The notes beneath the pieces are model-generated. The model made no database searches. It saw only the letters and a program-made list of their open reading frames with translations, and had not been told where the DNA came from. A DNA stretch of 13,256 nucleotides from the NCBI GenBank assembly GCA_031426435.1, contig JANPLH010000187.1:1-13256 (forward strand), in the 5' to 3' direction. Source of the stretch: UBA6168 sp031426435 (lineage in GTDB: Bacteria; Bacteroidota; Bacteroidia; Chitinophagales; Saprospiraceae). The translations under genes were made by a program, and so were the position numbers. The number at the start of each line of letters is the position of its first letter. The first letter of the stretch is position 1. Below, piece after piece: positions 1 to 6,134 of the stretch.

Positions 1-1283
1 AGAGCTTCATTTCCAACTTGGTTTGTTTTGTAAAATCGCATGGTGGTTCGGATCTCTGAATCTAGCATATCTATCTCATCTAACTCAAACAAGGCTATGA
101 TTTTATACAGCCTCATAATTCTTTGAATATCTATTCTTCCACTTGTTTTCATGGTTTTGGAAATATGGTCAACCCATTTAATGCAATTTCTATAGTCTTT
201 GACAAGGAAATACACTGTTGCAATATTGCCAGCCAATGCTATGTTTCTTTTTAAGCCAAATTTATTCATTCCATCAATAATTTCTGGAAGTAGCTTATGA
301 GCATCAATAAACTCATTTTTATTTAAATGATACAATAGTTTTGAAAGAGAAAGGTATCGAAATATCATTTTCTGGTTATGAAGGTTACCACTTGGTTTTT
401 CATTCTTTAGCCGTTCATACCAAAGGTGCGCCTCCTCTTTTCTGTCTTCTAACTTGTAGCAGTAATTTACTAAATTTGAGACTTCGTTTATATAACGATG
501 AAATTCTTCTTCTCTCAACGTTGTAAAATTTTCCCACCAATCTACAGCCTTTGTAGAAAAAAAATAAGCCTTCTCAAGGTCTCCTATCAAGCTAAAATAA
601 ATCATGTTGCACTGGTAAAACCTTCGAATTGATTGAGGTGAATAAGGTTGGTTTTTTTCTTCAAGAAGATTTAATGGTACTCTTTGTTTTAGTAACTCTA
701 TTTGTTCTGAGCTACTTAGACTGGAATTATGCTGGGGAATTAGTTGTAACCGATAATACAAATCCAAATACCTCAACTCCTCATCAATCGCCTTCAGCGT
801 CCGTTCCCGTTCCTCGTTCAGCTTTTCAATATGCTCCAACTGCACCTTCGCCCGCCTATCAAACAGCGAAACCTGCTCCTCCCTGTTGATTTCCAGCAGG
901 GTGAACTGGTCTTCCAGTTCGGCTGCCATGGCCTTGGCTTCCGAGATGCGCTCGGTGCTCTGGTCGTAGAGGCCCCTCTCGTAGAGGTAGCGGGCATCCA
1001 TGAGGCGCTCCTTTACTTGGGCGGCCTTGGAGCTTTGGCTGCGGTAGTCCCTCATGCTGCGCAGGATGGCCTCATAGAGGTATGCCTTGTCGGAGGAGAG
1101 GTTGGCGGCGAAACGCTTTTTAAGCGGCTCTTCCATGTATTCCTCCATGTCGTTGATGGCGTCGAAGAGGTTGAGGTAGCGGCTGTCAGTGCGGCCACTT
1201 TTCTTGGCGTCCAGCACGAAGTAGCGTTTCTCCGATTTGGACATGGCTTGGATGAGATGGAATAGGTCTTCTTTGCTGCGCAT
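1..1283 (-). CDS. TPR-like alpha-helical protein, 3' end outside window
   Basis: An uninterrupted minus-strand frame runs from ATG at 1281-1283 to the window edge, giving 427 residues without a stop. The N-terminus reads MRSKEDLFHLIQAMSKSEKR, then a highly charged helical region, and from about residue 215 repeated amphipathic helix pairs rich in aromatic residues (FYQCNMIYFSLIGDLEKAY, LSKLLYHLNKNEF, AGNIATVYFLVKDY) of the tetratricopeptide kind. No signal peptide or membrane segment is seen, so it is probably a cytoplasmic scaffold. From memory, large uncharacterised proteins opening with a 'KSEKRYF'-type motif are common in Bacteroidota, often as paralogues; their function is unknown to me. 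Codon use changes abruptly: residues 1 to about 165 use GC-rich codons, while from about residue 175 onward the gene is AT-rich. This suggests a mosaic origin. No promoter of the TAnnTTTG type was found upstream. Confidence 0.85.
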   Translation of the reverse strand, partial: MRSKEDLFHLIQAMSKSEKRYFVLDAKKSGRTDSRYLNLFDAINDMEEYMEEPLKKRFAANLSSDKAYLYEAILRSMRDYRSQSSKAAQVKERLMDARYLYERGLYDQSTERISEAKAMAAELEDQFTLLEINREEQVSLFDRRAKVQLEHIEKLNEERERTLKAIDEELRYLDLYYRLQLIPQHNSSLSSSEQIELLKQRVPLNLLEEKNQPYSPQSIRRFYQCNMIYFSLIGDLEKAYFFSTKAVDWWENFTTLREEEFHRYINEVSNLVNYCYKLEDRKEEAHLWYERLKNEKPSGNLHNQKMIFRYLSLSKLLYHLNKNEFIDAHKLLPEIIDGMNKFGLKRNIALAGNIATVYFLVKDYRNCIKWVDHISKTMKTSGRIDIQRIMRLYKIIALFELDEIDMLDSEIRTTMRFYKTNQVGNEA

Positions 1284-1606
1284 AGTTGTTTGCCCTGCCC
1301 CTGACCCCCTAAAGGGGAACCTAACCATTTAAGCCCTGCTTGGGTGGCCAGGAGGTTGATAAATCGGCCCAAAAATGAGAAAAGAAAACTTTTTTCAAAA
1401 ATTTTTAGGCGCTTGGAAACTCCAACTTGATAGAGTGCGTGGTAGGGCTTTTTTACCATCTTAAAGTTCAATTTAGCGAATAGCTGTTGTTTAAGTGTTT
1501 GAAAAATAATGATTTATGTTAAAATATTTTAATAATCGAGCTACTACTTTTTCAATAAAACAAGAAATTGCCCTCGATAGAAACCCCAACTACACCAAAA
1601 AATGGA

Positions 1607-1637
1607 TTGTAGCCCCCTGCGCACCGCCCTACTTTTG
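1607..1637 (+). promoter_or_regulatory. Bacteroidota-type promoter without a gene behind it
   Basis: TACTTTTG at 1630-1637 matches the -7 consensus TAnnTTTG exactly, with TTG at 1607-1609 as the -33 element and a 20-nt spacer. Transcription would start near 1644 and run to the terminator at 1919-1955. No protein-coding frame in that interval is convincing. Confidence 0.4.
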
Positions 1638-1918
1638 TTTCATCAAAAATGATTTAGTCAACGGACGGTCAAGAAAAGAAAGCAATGATAAGATTCCTAC
1701 AAGGGACAAACCCCAAGGGGGCAAGCATTGAACAAACGTATTCATGGGATTAATTTGTGATGGCGAGTGTTGGGTGATGAGACTTCCACGTAAGACCCTG
1801 ACCTCAATGGCCCGCCTTTTTTCCTTGCTTTTTTGCAGTGTTTGAAAAACAAAACTAAGAACAAACCCTTTAAGGCCGAACTCATTGGAGCGGTTATAAG
1901 TAGTTATTTTCTGTTGAC

Positions 1919-1955
1919 GGGTTTACCCGGAGCAATTGGTGGTAAACCCTTTTTT
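1919..1955 (+). terminator. Rho-independent terminator, orphan
   Basis: A perfect 9-bp stem, GGGTTTACC (1919-1927) with GGTAAACCC (1941-1949), closes a 13-nt loop and is followed directly by six T residues (1950-1955). It acts in the plus direction, where no gene is recognised upstream. It probably ends the transcript from the promoter at 1607-1637. Confidence 0.65.
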
Positions 1956-2223
1956 GAGACTTCTATTTCCTTGAATTATACCCGGCAGAAGTGCCAGGAG
2001 CATTAAACTAAATGGGTGAAAACTACCCCCCTCGGCGAGGAAGCACAGCCCGGAAACAACTTCTGGTAAAGGCTTCAAAAGCTGGTGAGCGTCCAAATGG
2101 AATTCCCTTAAACCGGAAGGCACCAATACCCCTAAGCTCATCGGCCAAAAAGGGCGCTTCCTTGCCAATTTTTTGAATTATCGGGTCAACGTTTTGGTGT
2201 GCATGGTTGAACGGGGTCTCCCT

Positions 2224-2253
2224 GAAACCAGAAACATTGAAACCAGAAACCCT
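2224..2253. repeat. Two-copy 15-nt direct repeat
   Basis: GAAACCAGAAACATT (2224-2238) is followed immediately by GAAACCAGAAACCCT (2239-2253). Each unit is itself built from two GAAAC words. It resembles the short word-repeats found elsewhere in this window but with only two units. Confidence 0.7.
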
Positions 2254-2288
2254 CAAGACTAATATTGGGTGTTCTCATAGTGTGTGGG

Positions 2289-2322
2289 CTACCCCGGCAC
2301 CAAACGAGGTGCTGGGAGTAGT
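2289..2322 (+). other. Hairpin just upstream of an orphan terminator
   Basis: CTAC plus CCGGCACC pairs with GGTGCTGG plus GTAG around an AAACGA loop. This gives 8 bp (one G-U) and then 4 bp separated by a small asymmetric bulge. It lies 11 nt before the terminator stem at 2334. The two together look like the 3' end of a structured RNA, although no promoter was found close upstream. Confidence 0.45.
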
Positions 2323-2333
2323 TTAAAATTTCA

Positions 2334-2370
2334 GGGCTTGTCGGGCAGTTTGTCCGGCAAGCCCTTTTTT
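2334..2370 (+). terminator. Rho-independent terminator, orphan
   Basis: GGGCTTGTCGG (2334-2344) pairs with CCGGCAAGCCC (2354-2364), 11 bp with one G-U, around a 9-nt loop and is followed by six T residues (2365-2370). It points in the plus direction, but no plus-strand gene is recognised upstream. The minus direction lacks a T tract, so it does not serve the phosphoribosyltransferase gene. Confidence 0.75.
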
Positions 2371-2371
2371 C

Positions 2372-2502
2372 ATGGTCTCATTGCTTCATTGATTCATTGC
2401 TTCATTGTTTCATGGATTCATTGCTTCATGGCTTCATGGTTTCATGGTTGTCGTGGTGCGGGCAACAATGAAACCGTGAAGCCATGAATCCATGAATCAA
2501 TT
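2372..2502. repeat. Octamer tandem array folding into a long hairpin at the phosphoribosyltransferase stop
   Basis: From 2372 to 2450 the sequence has a strict 8-nt period with nearly ten units of the form AT[T/G]G[A/C/T]TTC. After a 12-nt spacer (2451-2462) the same words return in reverse complement (units such as GAAGCCAT, GAATCCAT) to about 2502. Arms 2415-2450 and 2463-2498 pair at roughly 31 of 36 positions. The distal arm covers the TGA stop (2497-2499) and last codon of the minus-strand phosphoribosyltransferase, so it may act as that gene's transcript end or 3' stabiliser. Confidence 0.85.
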
Positions 2503-2991
2503 CAAGTATACCCCAAACGCTTGATTTTCAGCGATTTGTACGTCAATATCTTGAAGCAAGGTGGTGGCGAGGGAGATGCCGAAATAATCCACTTTGACGG
2601 GGAAGGACTTATGAGTGCGGTCCACCATCACGGCAATTTCAATCTTTTTGGGCAGGGTATCGAGTAGAGGCTTGCAGGCGTAGAAGATGGTGCGGCCTGT
2701 GTTCGCCACGTCGTCCACGACGATAACGACCTTGTTCCGCAGCGCTTCGATGGGCATTTCAAGTTTAATTTCTGAGGAAAGCGGGTCGGCGGGGTTCACC
2801 CGGATTTGCGTCAAAGTCATATCCAACTTGGAAATACTTTTCAACTCTGCGAGCAACAGCCGAGCGAAGGCCATGCCCCGGTTATTGATGCCAGCGAATA
2901 TGAGTTCCTGCTCCTCGCAGTTGTGCTCGAGGATTTCGATGGCCAAGCGCCGTATTTTTTGCCTTATTTGGCGGTCGTCAAGAACTTTCAT
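2497..2991 (-). CDS. PyrR-like phosphoribosyltransferase
   Basis: A type I phosphoribosyltransferase of 164 residues, which would transfer a phosphoribosyl group from PRPP to a base (pyrimidine or purine), acting in the cytoplasm. The PRPP-binding loop is clear: VVIVVDDVANTGRT at residues 88-101 with the acidic pair D93-D94. GINNRG at 34-39 fits the pyrophosphate-binding loop, and MVDRTHKSFPVKVDYFG (122-138) is close to the 'VDR..R..P...DY.G' segment of PyrR. I start at ATG 2989-2991; an upstream in-frame start would add 27 residues encoded by the AAGTAAA repeat (FYFALFTFYF), which is not plausible. PyrR can be an RNA-binding attenuator or just a uracil phosphoribosyltransferase; with no pyrimidine genes here and no attenuator seen, I leave substrate and symbol open. 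It follows doxX on the same strand, 155 nt away. Confidence 0.9.
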   Translation of the reverse strand: MKVLDDRQIRQKIRRLAIEILEHNCEEQELIFAGINNRGMAFARLLLAELKSISKLDMTLTQIRVNPADPLSSEIKLEMPIEALRNKVVIVVDDVANTGRTIFYACKPLLDTLPKKIEIAVMVDRTHKSFPVKVDYFGISLATTLLQDIDVQIAENQAFGVYLN

Positions 2992-2998
2992 AAGATGG

Positions 2999-3033
2999 AA
3001 GTAAAAAGTAAAAAGTGCAAAGTAAAAAGTGGG
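2999..3033. repeat. AAGTAAA heptamer array upstream of the phosphoribosyltransferase
   Basis: AAGT recurs at 2999, 3006, 3013, 3020 and 3027, an exact 7-nt period with unit AAGTAAA and variants AAGTGCA and AAGTGGG. The array begins 7 nt upstream of the start codon at 2991, so it occupies the 5' untranslated region. Confidence 0.9.
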
Positions 3034-3099
3034 TGTACAGTAGTTGGAGCCACGAATCTCACCAATTTTCACAAATCATCTATGGAAAAAGGCATTCAT

Positions 3100-3146
3100 T
3101 TGCCAACCCAGTCACCGACTGCCAACTGACGAACTGCCAACTCATA
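3100..3146. repeat. Degenerate ACTGCCA heptamer repeat after doxX
   Basis: ACTGCCA occurs at 3118-3124 and 3133-3139 with variant words between and around (ACTGACGA, ACTCATA, and TTGCCAACC at the left). It is the same word family as the arrays at 10535-10569 and 12440-12518, and ends exactly where the doxX stop codon begins (3147-3149). Confidence 0.75.
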
Positions 3147-3617
3147 TCAAGCCCCTGCCACCCTCGTCGTTGCAAATAACCGCTTCACGCTGTACCTGCC
3201 GCTGCCGTTGACCATCACCAATAGCAGGCCGCCCATGATGGCGAGGTTTTTCATGAACAGTATGCCCTGCATTCGTCGGTAGATTTCTTCACCAGCCACC
3301 CCGATTTCTGGGCAAGTGATGCTCATTTCGCAAGAAAATGGCACATGCCAGAAGTCGTGTACGATGAAGGTCACCGGCACCCAATAGAGCAGCAGCAAGA
3401 ACGCCCCAAGGCTGGAACGGTACCCTGAAAGTATCATCAGCCCGCCCAGCACCAGCACGAAGATGGCACCGTAGAGCAGGAAATCGGGCTGCCATCTCAG
3501 TCCGAAAAAATCCATTTTAACCTTCGTTTCCTTGAAAAAAAAGATGGAATCGTACGCTTCGTACAAGAAAATAAAGGACAGTAAAATGCGTCCCAACAGA
3601 TCGGTAAAGTCTTTCAA
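3147..3617 (-). CDS. DoxX-family membrane protein
   Basis: A 156-residue inner-membrane protein. Four hydrophobic segments lie at about residues 8-27, 48-64, 70-87 and 119-136, the usual DoxX/SURF4-like topology. Family-like signatures are GRILLSFIFL near the N-terminus, FIVHDFWHVPF after the third segment and GILFMKNLAIMGGLLLV in the fourth. C96 and C102 lie in the loop between helices 3 and 4. DoxX proteins are loosely tied to redox balance and quinone or thiol metabolism; the specific role here cannot be told. The start is a TTG at 3615-3617: the frame is open upstream to a TGA at 3642-3644 but has no ATG or GTG, and the first ATG inside (residue 35) would remove helix 1. Confidence 0.88.
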   Translation of the reverse strand: MKDFTDLLGRILLSFIFLYEAYDSIFFFKETKVKMDFFGLRWQPDFLLYGAIFVLVLGGLMILSGYRSSLGAFLLLLYWVPVTFIVHDFWHVPFSCEMSITCPEIGVAGEEIYRRMQGILFMKNLAIMGGLLLVMVNGSGRYSVKRLFATTRVAGA

Positions 3618-3894
3618 TTGTTGTTGATTGTGGTGAAGGATTCAAATGGGGCGGCGAAGTTCCGGTTAAAAAATGGATTGTGGGGCTTCCCTGCCAAAAA
3701 AACTTGTTTTGGACTGTATTTCGAAAATGGACACCAAACGATTCCTGTGGTCTATTTTGGCAATTCCCATCCGATGGGCAACGAGGTGAAACACTATTCT
3801 CTTTTTGTCATTCCAATGGTCTGAAAAAAATACAGCAAACGATTCACGCTAGTCTTCCTACCCAAATGACGATAAAAAAAATATCTCGTTTCTT
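3618..3894. other. Gene-free stretch between doxX and the plus-strand promoter
   Basis: I see no gene here. Short plus frames (3618-3824, 3680-3904) resemble no protein family and have no promoter of their own. No clear promoter for the minus-strand doxX gene was found either. Confidence 0.6.
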
Positions 3895-3925
3895 TTTGAT
3901 TTAATGAAGAGTTGATATAGTTTTG
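3895..3925 (+). promoter_or_regulatory. Promoter of the VWA lipoprotein leader
   Basis: TAGTTTTG at 3918-3925 matches TAnnTTTG exactly; TTTG at 3895-3898 sits 19 nt upstream as the -33 element. Start of transcription would be near 3931, which puts a leader of about 510 nt before the ATG at 4445. The distance from the -7 box to the conserved 29-nt block (56 nt) is almost the same as at the second copy (57 nt), which supports the call. Confidence 0.6.
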
Positions 3926-4444
3926 TCATTCGCACACTTTGAGCTTAAGTTTACTTTTTTGGCAGTCCAGTTGAAAGTATCACAACCCTGAATTCAACCA
4001 TGTACTTGCCTGACACCACTTGATGGTCGTACTGCCCAGATTCTTTAAACATAGGAATTAATTCAATTAAATGTTTTGTGGCAATATAACCTTGCCACGT
4101 CCTTTATATTGAATACTGCATTTATAGTTGGCATATCGTCAACCATAGGTGTTGTTTTAACATTAAACCTTCGAACCAAATGGAAGCAACATTTCTTCAA
4201 ACCTACCTTTTTGCAGAGGACAGCTCGCCACCTTATATTTCTATGCTATCGCCATGCAATGCCCACTGCTACCTGAGTTAGTGCTTGCTTTTACGATGTG
4301 AAAAACTTTGCCATTATTGGGTTCCCTGACCTATGATGGAGGTCGTTTTATGCTTATCACCAAATGATTATTATAATTGAATGGCCAGCGCTGGTATCCC
4401 AAAAACAGTAACAGGGCTGGCGATTTAACCTAAAATTTTTCAAA
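3926..4444 (+). promoter_or_regulatory. Duplicated long leader, copy A (before the VWA lipoprotein)
   Basis: This non-coding leader is homologous to 6135-6782. The best blocks are: 3982-4010 with 6192-6220 (27 of 29 identical, beginning ACAACCCTGAATT); TCACCAAATGA at 4357-4367 with 6613-6623; ATGGCCAGC at 4381-4389 with 6636-6644; and TAAAATTTTTCAAAA at 4431-4445 with 6766-6780, which reaches the start codon. Weaker similarity with small indels runs through about 4160-4330. Copy A contains a perfect 7-bp hairpin, GTGGCAA/TTGCCAC (4078-4098), and a perfect palindrome CCAGCGCTGG (4385-4394). No riboswitch class was recognised. The conserved spacing from promoter to block favours a regulatory leader RNA; decay of a duplicated gene is the alternative. 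Confidence 0.55.
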
Positions 4445-5995
4445 ATGAAAACTGCATTTCAAAACTTACTTACCCTTGCTTTACTCATAGCCTTGTTTCC
4501 TGCCTGCAACAAAGACCAGCAGGAAGCGGACGACCAGCCACTGCCACAAGCCAAAAACACAGATTTGCCGGGCATGACGTTTCAGTTTGATGAGGCCGAA
4601 CTGCAAAGGATTTTGCAAAACAATCCCGAAATAACGGACAAGAATGCCATACCCCCTGCCACGATTCCGCTGATTAATTATCCACCTGCTGCAAATACAA
4701 GTGTAGATTCACGGGCTGCTTGTGCCCAGGCGCTTTCACCCACTACATTGACAGCTACGCTCAAGCCGGGCCAATCGGTTTCGGAATCCAAGACCGCCTG
4801 CCTGGACGGCGCACCGACTAAAGGCGACGTGCTTTTCTGCTTTGACCTGACCGGAAGTATGGGGGGCATCCTCAATAATGTTAAGGCCAACTCCATCAAC
4901 ATCATGAATGCGGTCAGCGCATCCATCTCTGATAGTCATTTTGGGCTGATATCCCATGAGGATTATCCCGGTTTCCATAGCAGTTGCGGGTATTCAGCTA
5001 CCTATGGCGCAGCTTCCGATTTGCCCTTCTATTTGAATCAGCCTATTACCAGTTCTACCGGGAGTGTGCAAACTGCCATCAATCTCCTTTCCTTAGGAAG
5101 CGGTGCGGATGGCCCTGAGAGTTATGAGCGTGCCTTATTTGAGGCATACAGCAATCCTGGCATCGGCTGGCGGACTGGAGCAGCAAGAATCGTCGTGGCA
5201 TTTTTGGACAATATCCCCCATGATTGCAACCTATTAACGGGGTCAAGCCCTGGCCCAGACGGCATCATTGGCGGTGGCGACGATATTGACATGGACGCCG
5301 TCATTGCACAGTTTGCTGCCAATAACATTAAGCTTATTGTGGTGAGCGGAGCAGGTGGGGGAGTCCTCACCACTTGGAATGGTTACGCCTCTGCCACGGG
5401 TGGCCAGGCTGTCCAATTAGGAGTGGGCAATATTGCCGACTTGGTAGCCGATTTGATAGAGGAATCTGTTTCCAACATAGCCTCCCTTAGCCTCCAGGCT
5501 GACCCGCCTGCTTTTGCCCCTTGGCTGACCTCGGTCGTGCCTGCCGCTCATAACAACATCATGTTGGACCATCAGCAAATGTTCGGTTTTGGCGTCACCT
5601 TTACCGTGCCGCTTGGCACTCCTGATGGTGTGTACCAATTCAAAGTGAACCTCGTCGGCGATGGTGCGGTATATGGCGCCCAAACCGTTACCATAACTGT
5701 TCTCACGGACAGCGACGGTGACGGATGCACCGACGACCTTGACCCTCACCCCAATTCGAACAAGGCCCCAACCGTAGTCATTGGTGGCTGTAATTCCAAT
5801 GTTCCAAACCTGTTCGTGACGCAATGCAGCACCATGTCCGACCTGATAGGCGACTGTGCCGCCACCGCCACCAACCACGGCCAGTTCGTGAGCTGCGTTG
5901 CAGCACTGACCAATGCCTGGAAGGCGGCAGGTTTAATCACTGGCGCACAGAAAGGCAAAATAATGGCTTGTGCTGGCCAAGCGAACATTCCATGA
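4445..5995 (+). CDS. Surface lipoprotein with von Willebrand A (VWA) domain
   Basis: 516 residues. Residues 1-20 form a lipoprotein signal peptide ending LFPA before C21; the sequence after it (CNKDQQEADD) is charged, similar to the lipoprotein export signals that send Bacteroidota lipoproteins to the cell surface (inference). Residues about 126-345 are a VWA domain: the metal-ion site D134-L-T136-G-S138 lies in DVLFCFDLTGSM, followed by ADGPESYERALFEAY and ARIVVAFLDNIPHD. About 346-420 look like an Ig/beta-sandwich. TDSDGDGCTDD (421-431) is a thrombospondin-3-like calcium loop. The last 60 residues hold four cysteines and NHGQFVSCVAALTNAW, a compact domain I recall only as a recurring C-terminal module of unknown role. 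There is no T9SS tail. Function is probably metal-dependent binding or adhesion at the cell surface. The start is fixed by the signal peptide and by the 15-nt leader tail shared with the next gene. Confidence 0.85.
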   Translation: MKTAFQNLLTLALLIALFPACNKDQQEADDQPLPQAKNTDLPGMTFQFDEAELQRILQNNPEITDKNAIPPATIPLINYPPAANTSVDSRAACAQALSPTTLTATLKPGQSVSESKTACLDGAPTKGDVLFCFDLTGSMGGILNNVKANSINIMNAVSASISDSHFGLISHEDYPGFHSSCGYSATYGAASDLPFYLNQPITSSTGSVQTAINLLSLGSGADGPESYERALFEAYSNPGIGWRTGAARIVVAFLDNIPHDCNLLTGSSPGPDGIIGGGDDIDMDAVIAQFAANNIKLIVVSGAGGGVLTTWNGYASATGGQAVQLGVGNIADLVADLIEESVSNIASLSLQADPPAFAPWLTSVVPAAHNNIMLDHQQMFGFGVTFTVPLGTPDGVYQFKVNLVGDGAVYGAQTVTITVLTDSDGDGCTDDLDPHPNSNKAPTVVIGGCNSNVPNLFVTQCSTMSDLIGDCAATATNHGQFVSCVAALTNAWKAAGLITGAQKGKIMACAGQANIP

Positions 5996-6020
5996 TAGAG
6001 CAGTCAGGCTTGGTTTTTAG

Positions 6021-6060
6021 AAACATGGTTGCGGAGTCAAGTGCTTCCGCAACCATGTTT
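6021..6060 (+). terminator. Rho-independent terminator after the VWA lipoprotein
   Basis: AAACATGGTTGCGGA (6021-6035) and TCCGCAACCATGTTT (6046-6060) form a perfect 15-bp stem around a 10-nt loop, 25 nt after the stop codon. The downstream edge ends in a T run. It separates the VWA gene from the next transcript, so the two genes are not one operon. Confidence 0.9.
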
Positions 6061-6104
6061 TCAATTAAAATACAATTGGGGGTTGATTTTTTCCTGATTA
6101 ATTA

Positions 6105-6134
6105 TTGATTTTATTAAAATTGTTTTTACATTTG
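6105..6134 (+). promoter_or_regulatory. Promoter of the T9SS cargo gene leader
   Basis: TACATTTG at 6127-6134 matches TAnnTTTG exactly, with TTG at 6105-6107 and a 19-nt spacer, the same geometry as at 3895-3925. Transcription would start near 6140, giving a leader of about 640 nt. Confidence 0.65.

Larger units (their letters stand above)
1284..2496. other. 1.2-kb stretch without a convincing gene
   Basis: No frame here looks like a conserved protein. The longer frames (plus 1516-1731; minus 1923-2168 and 2023-2256) are short, overlap one another and match no family I recognise. What can be seen is a CCCCT-AA-AGGGG palindrome at 1306-1317 in a 'CCCTGCCCCTGACC' context next to the TPR gene, a plus-strand promoter (1607-1637), two plus-strand terminators (1919-1955, 2334-2370), a 15-nt direct repeat (2224-2253) and a large octamer array (from 2372). 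It could hold a small RNA, the remains of a decayed gene, or both. Confidence 0.6.

Noticed and set aside
831..1265. Long plus-strand frame opposite the TPR gene
   Set aside because: It is the antisense shadow of the GC-rich half of that gene; the minus frame is longer and has the recognisable protein pattern.
1516..1731. A 71-codon plus-strand frame
   Set aside because: Its start lies upstream of the only promoter found, the composition is not protein-like and no motif is visible.
1923..2256. Two overlapping minus-strand frames (1923-2168 and 2023-2256) that read somewhat like protein
   Set aside because: They match no family I know, lie in different frames across the same DNA, contain a terminator stem, and lack a promoter; at most a decayed gene.
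2372..2450. Could the regular repeats be a CRISPR array?
   Set aside because: The units are 8 nt with no spacers; the arrangement is a simple tandem array.
4163..4180. TTCGAACC resembling a tRNA T-loop on the minus strand
   Set aside because: No acceptor, D or anticodon stems can be formed around it.
4076..4276. Small frame in leader A, and its counterpart at 6309-6536 in leader B
   Set aside because: Their ends align at a shared TGA, but the translated sequences are poorly alike, the leaders carry indels, and neither has an ATG start; treated as leader sequence, not genes.
4303..4310. Possible -7 box AAACTTTG close to the VWA gene
   Set aside because: It has one mismatch, a 15-nt spacer to TTG, and is not conserved in leader B; the exact box at 3918-3925 is better.
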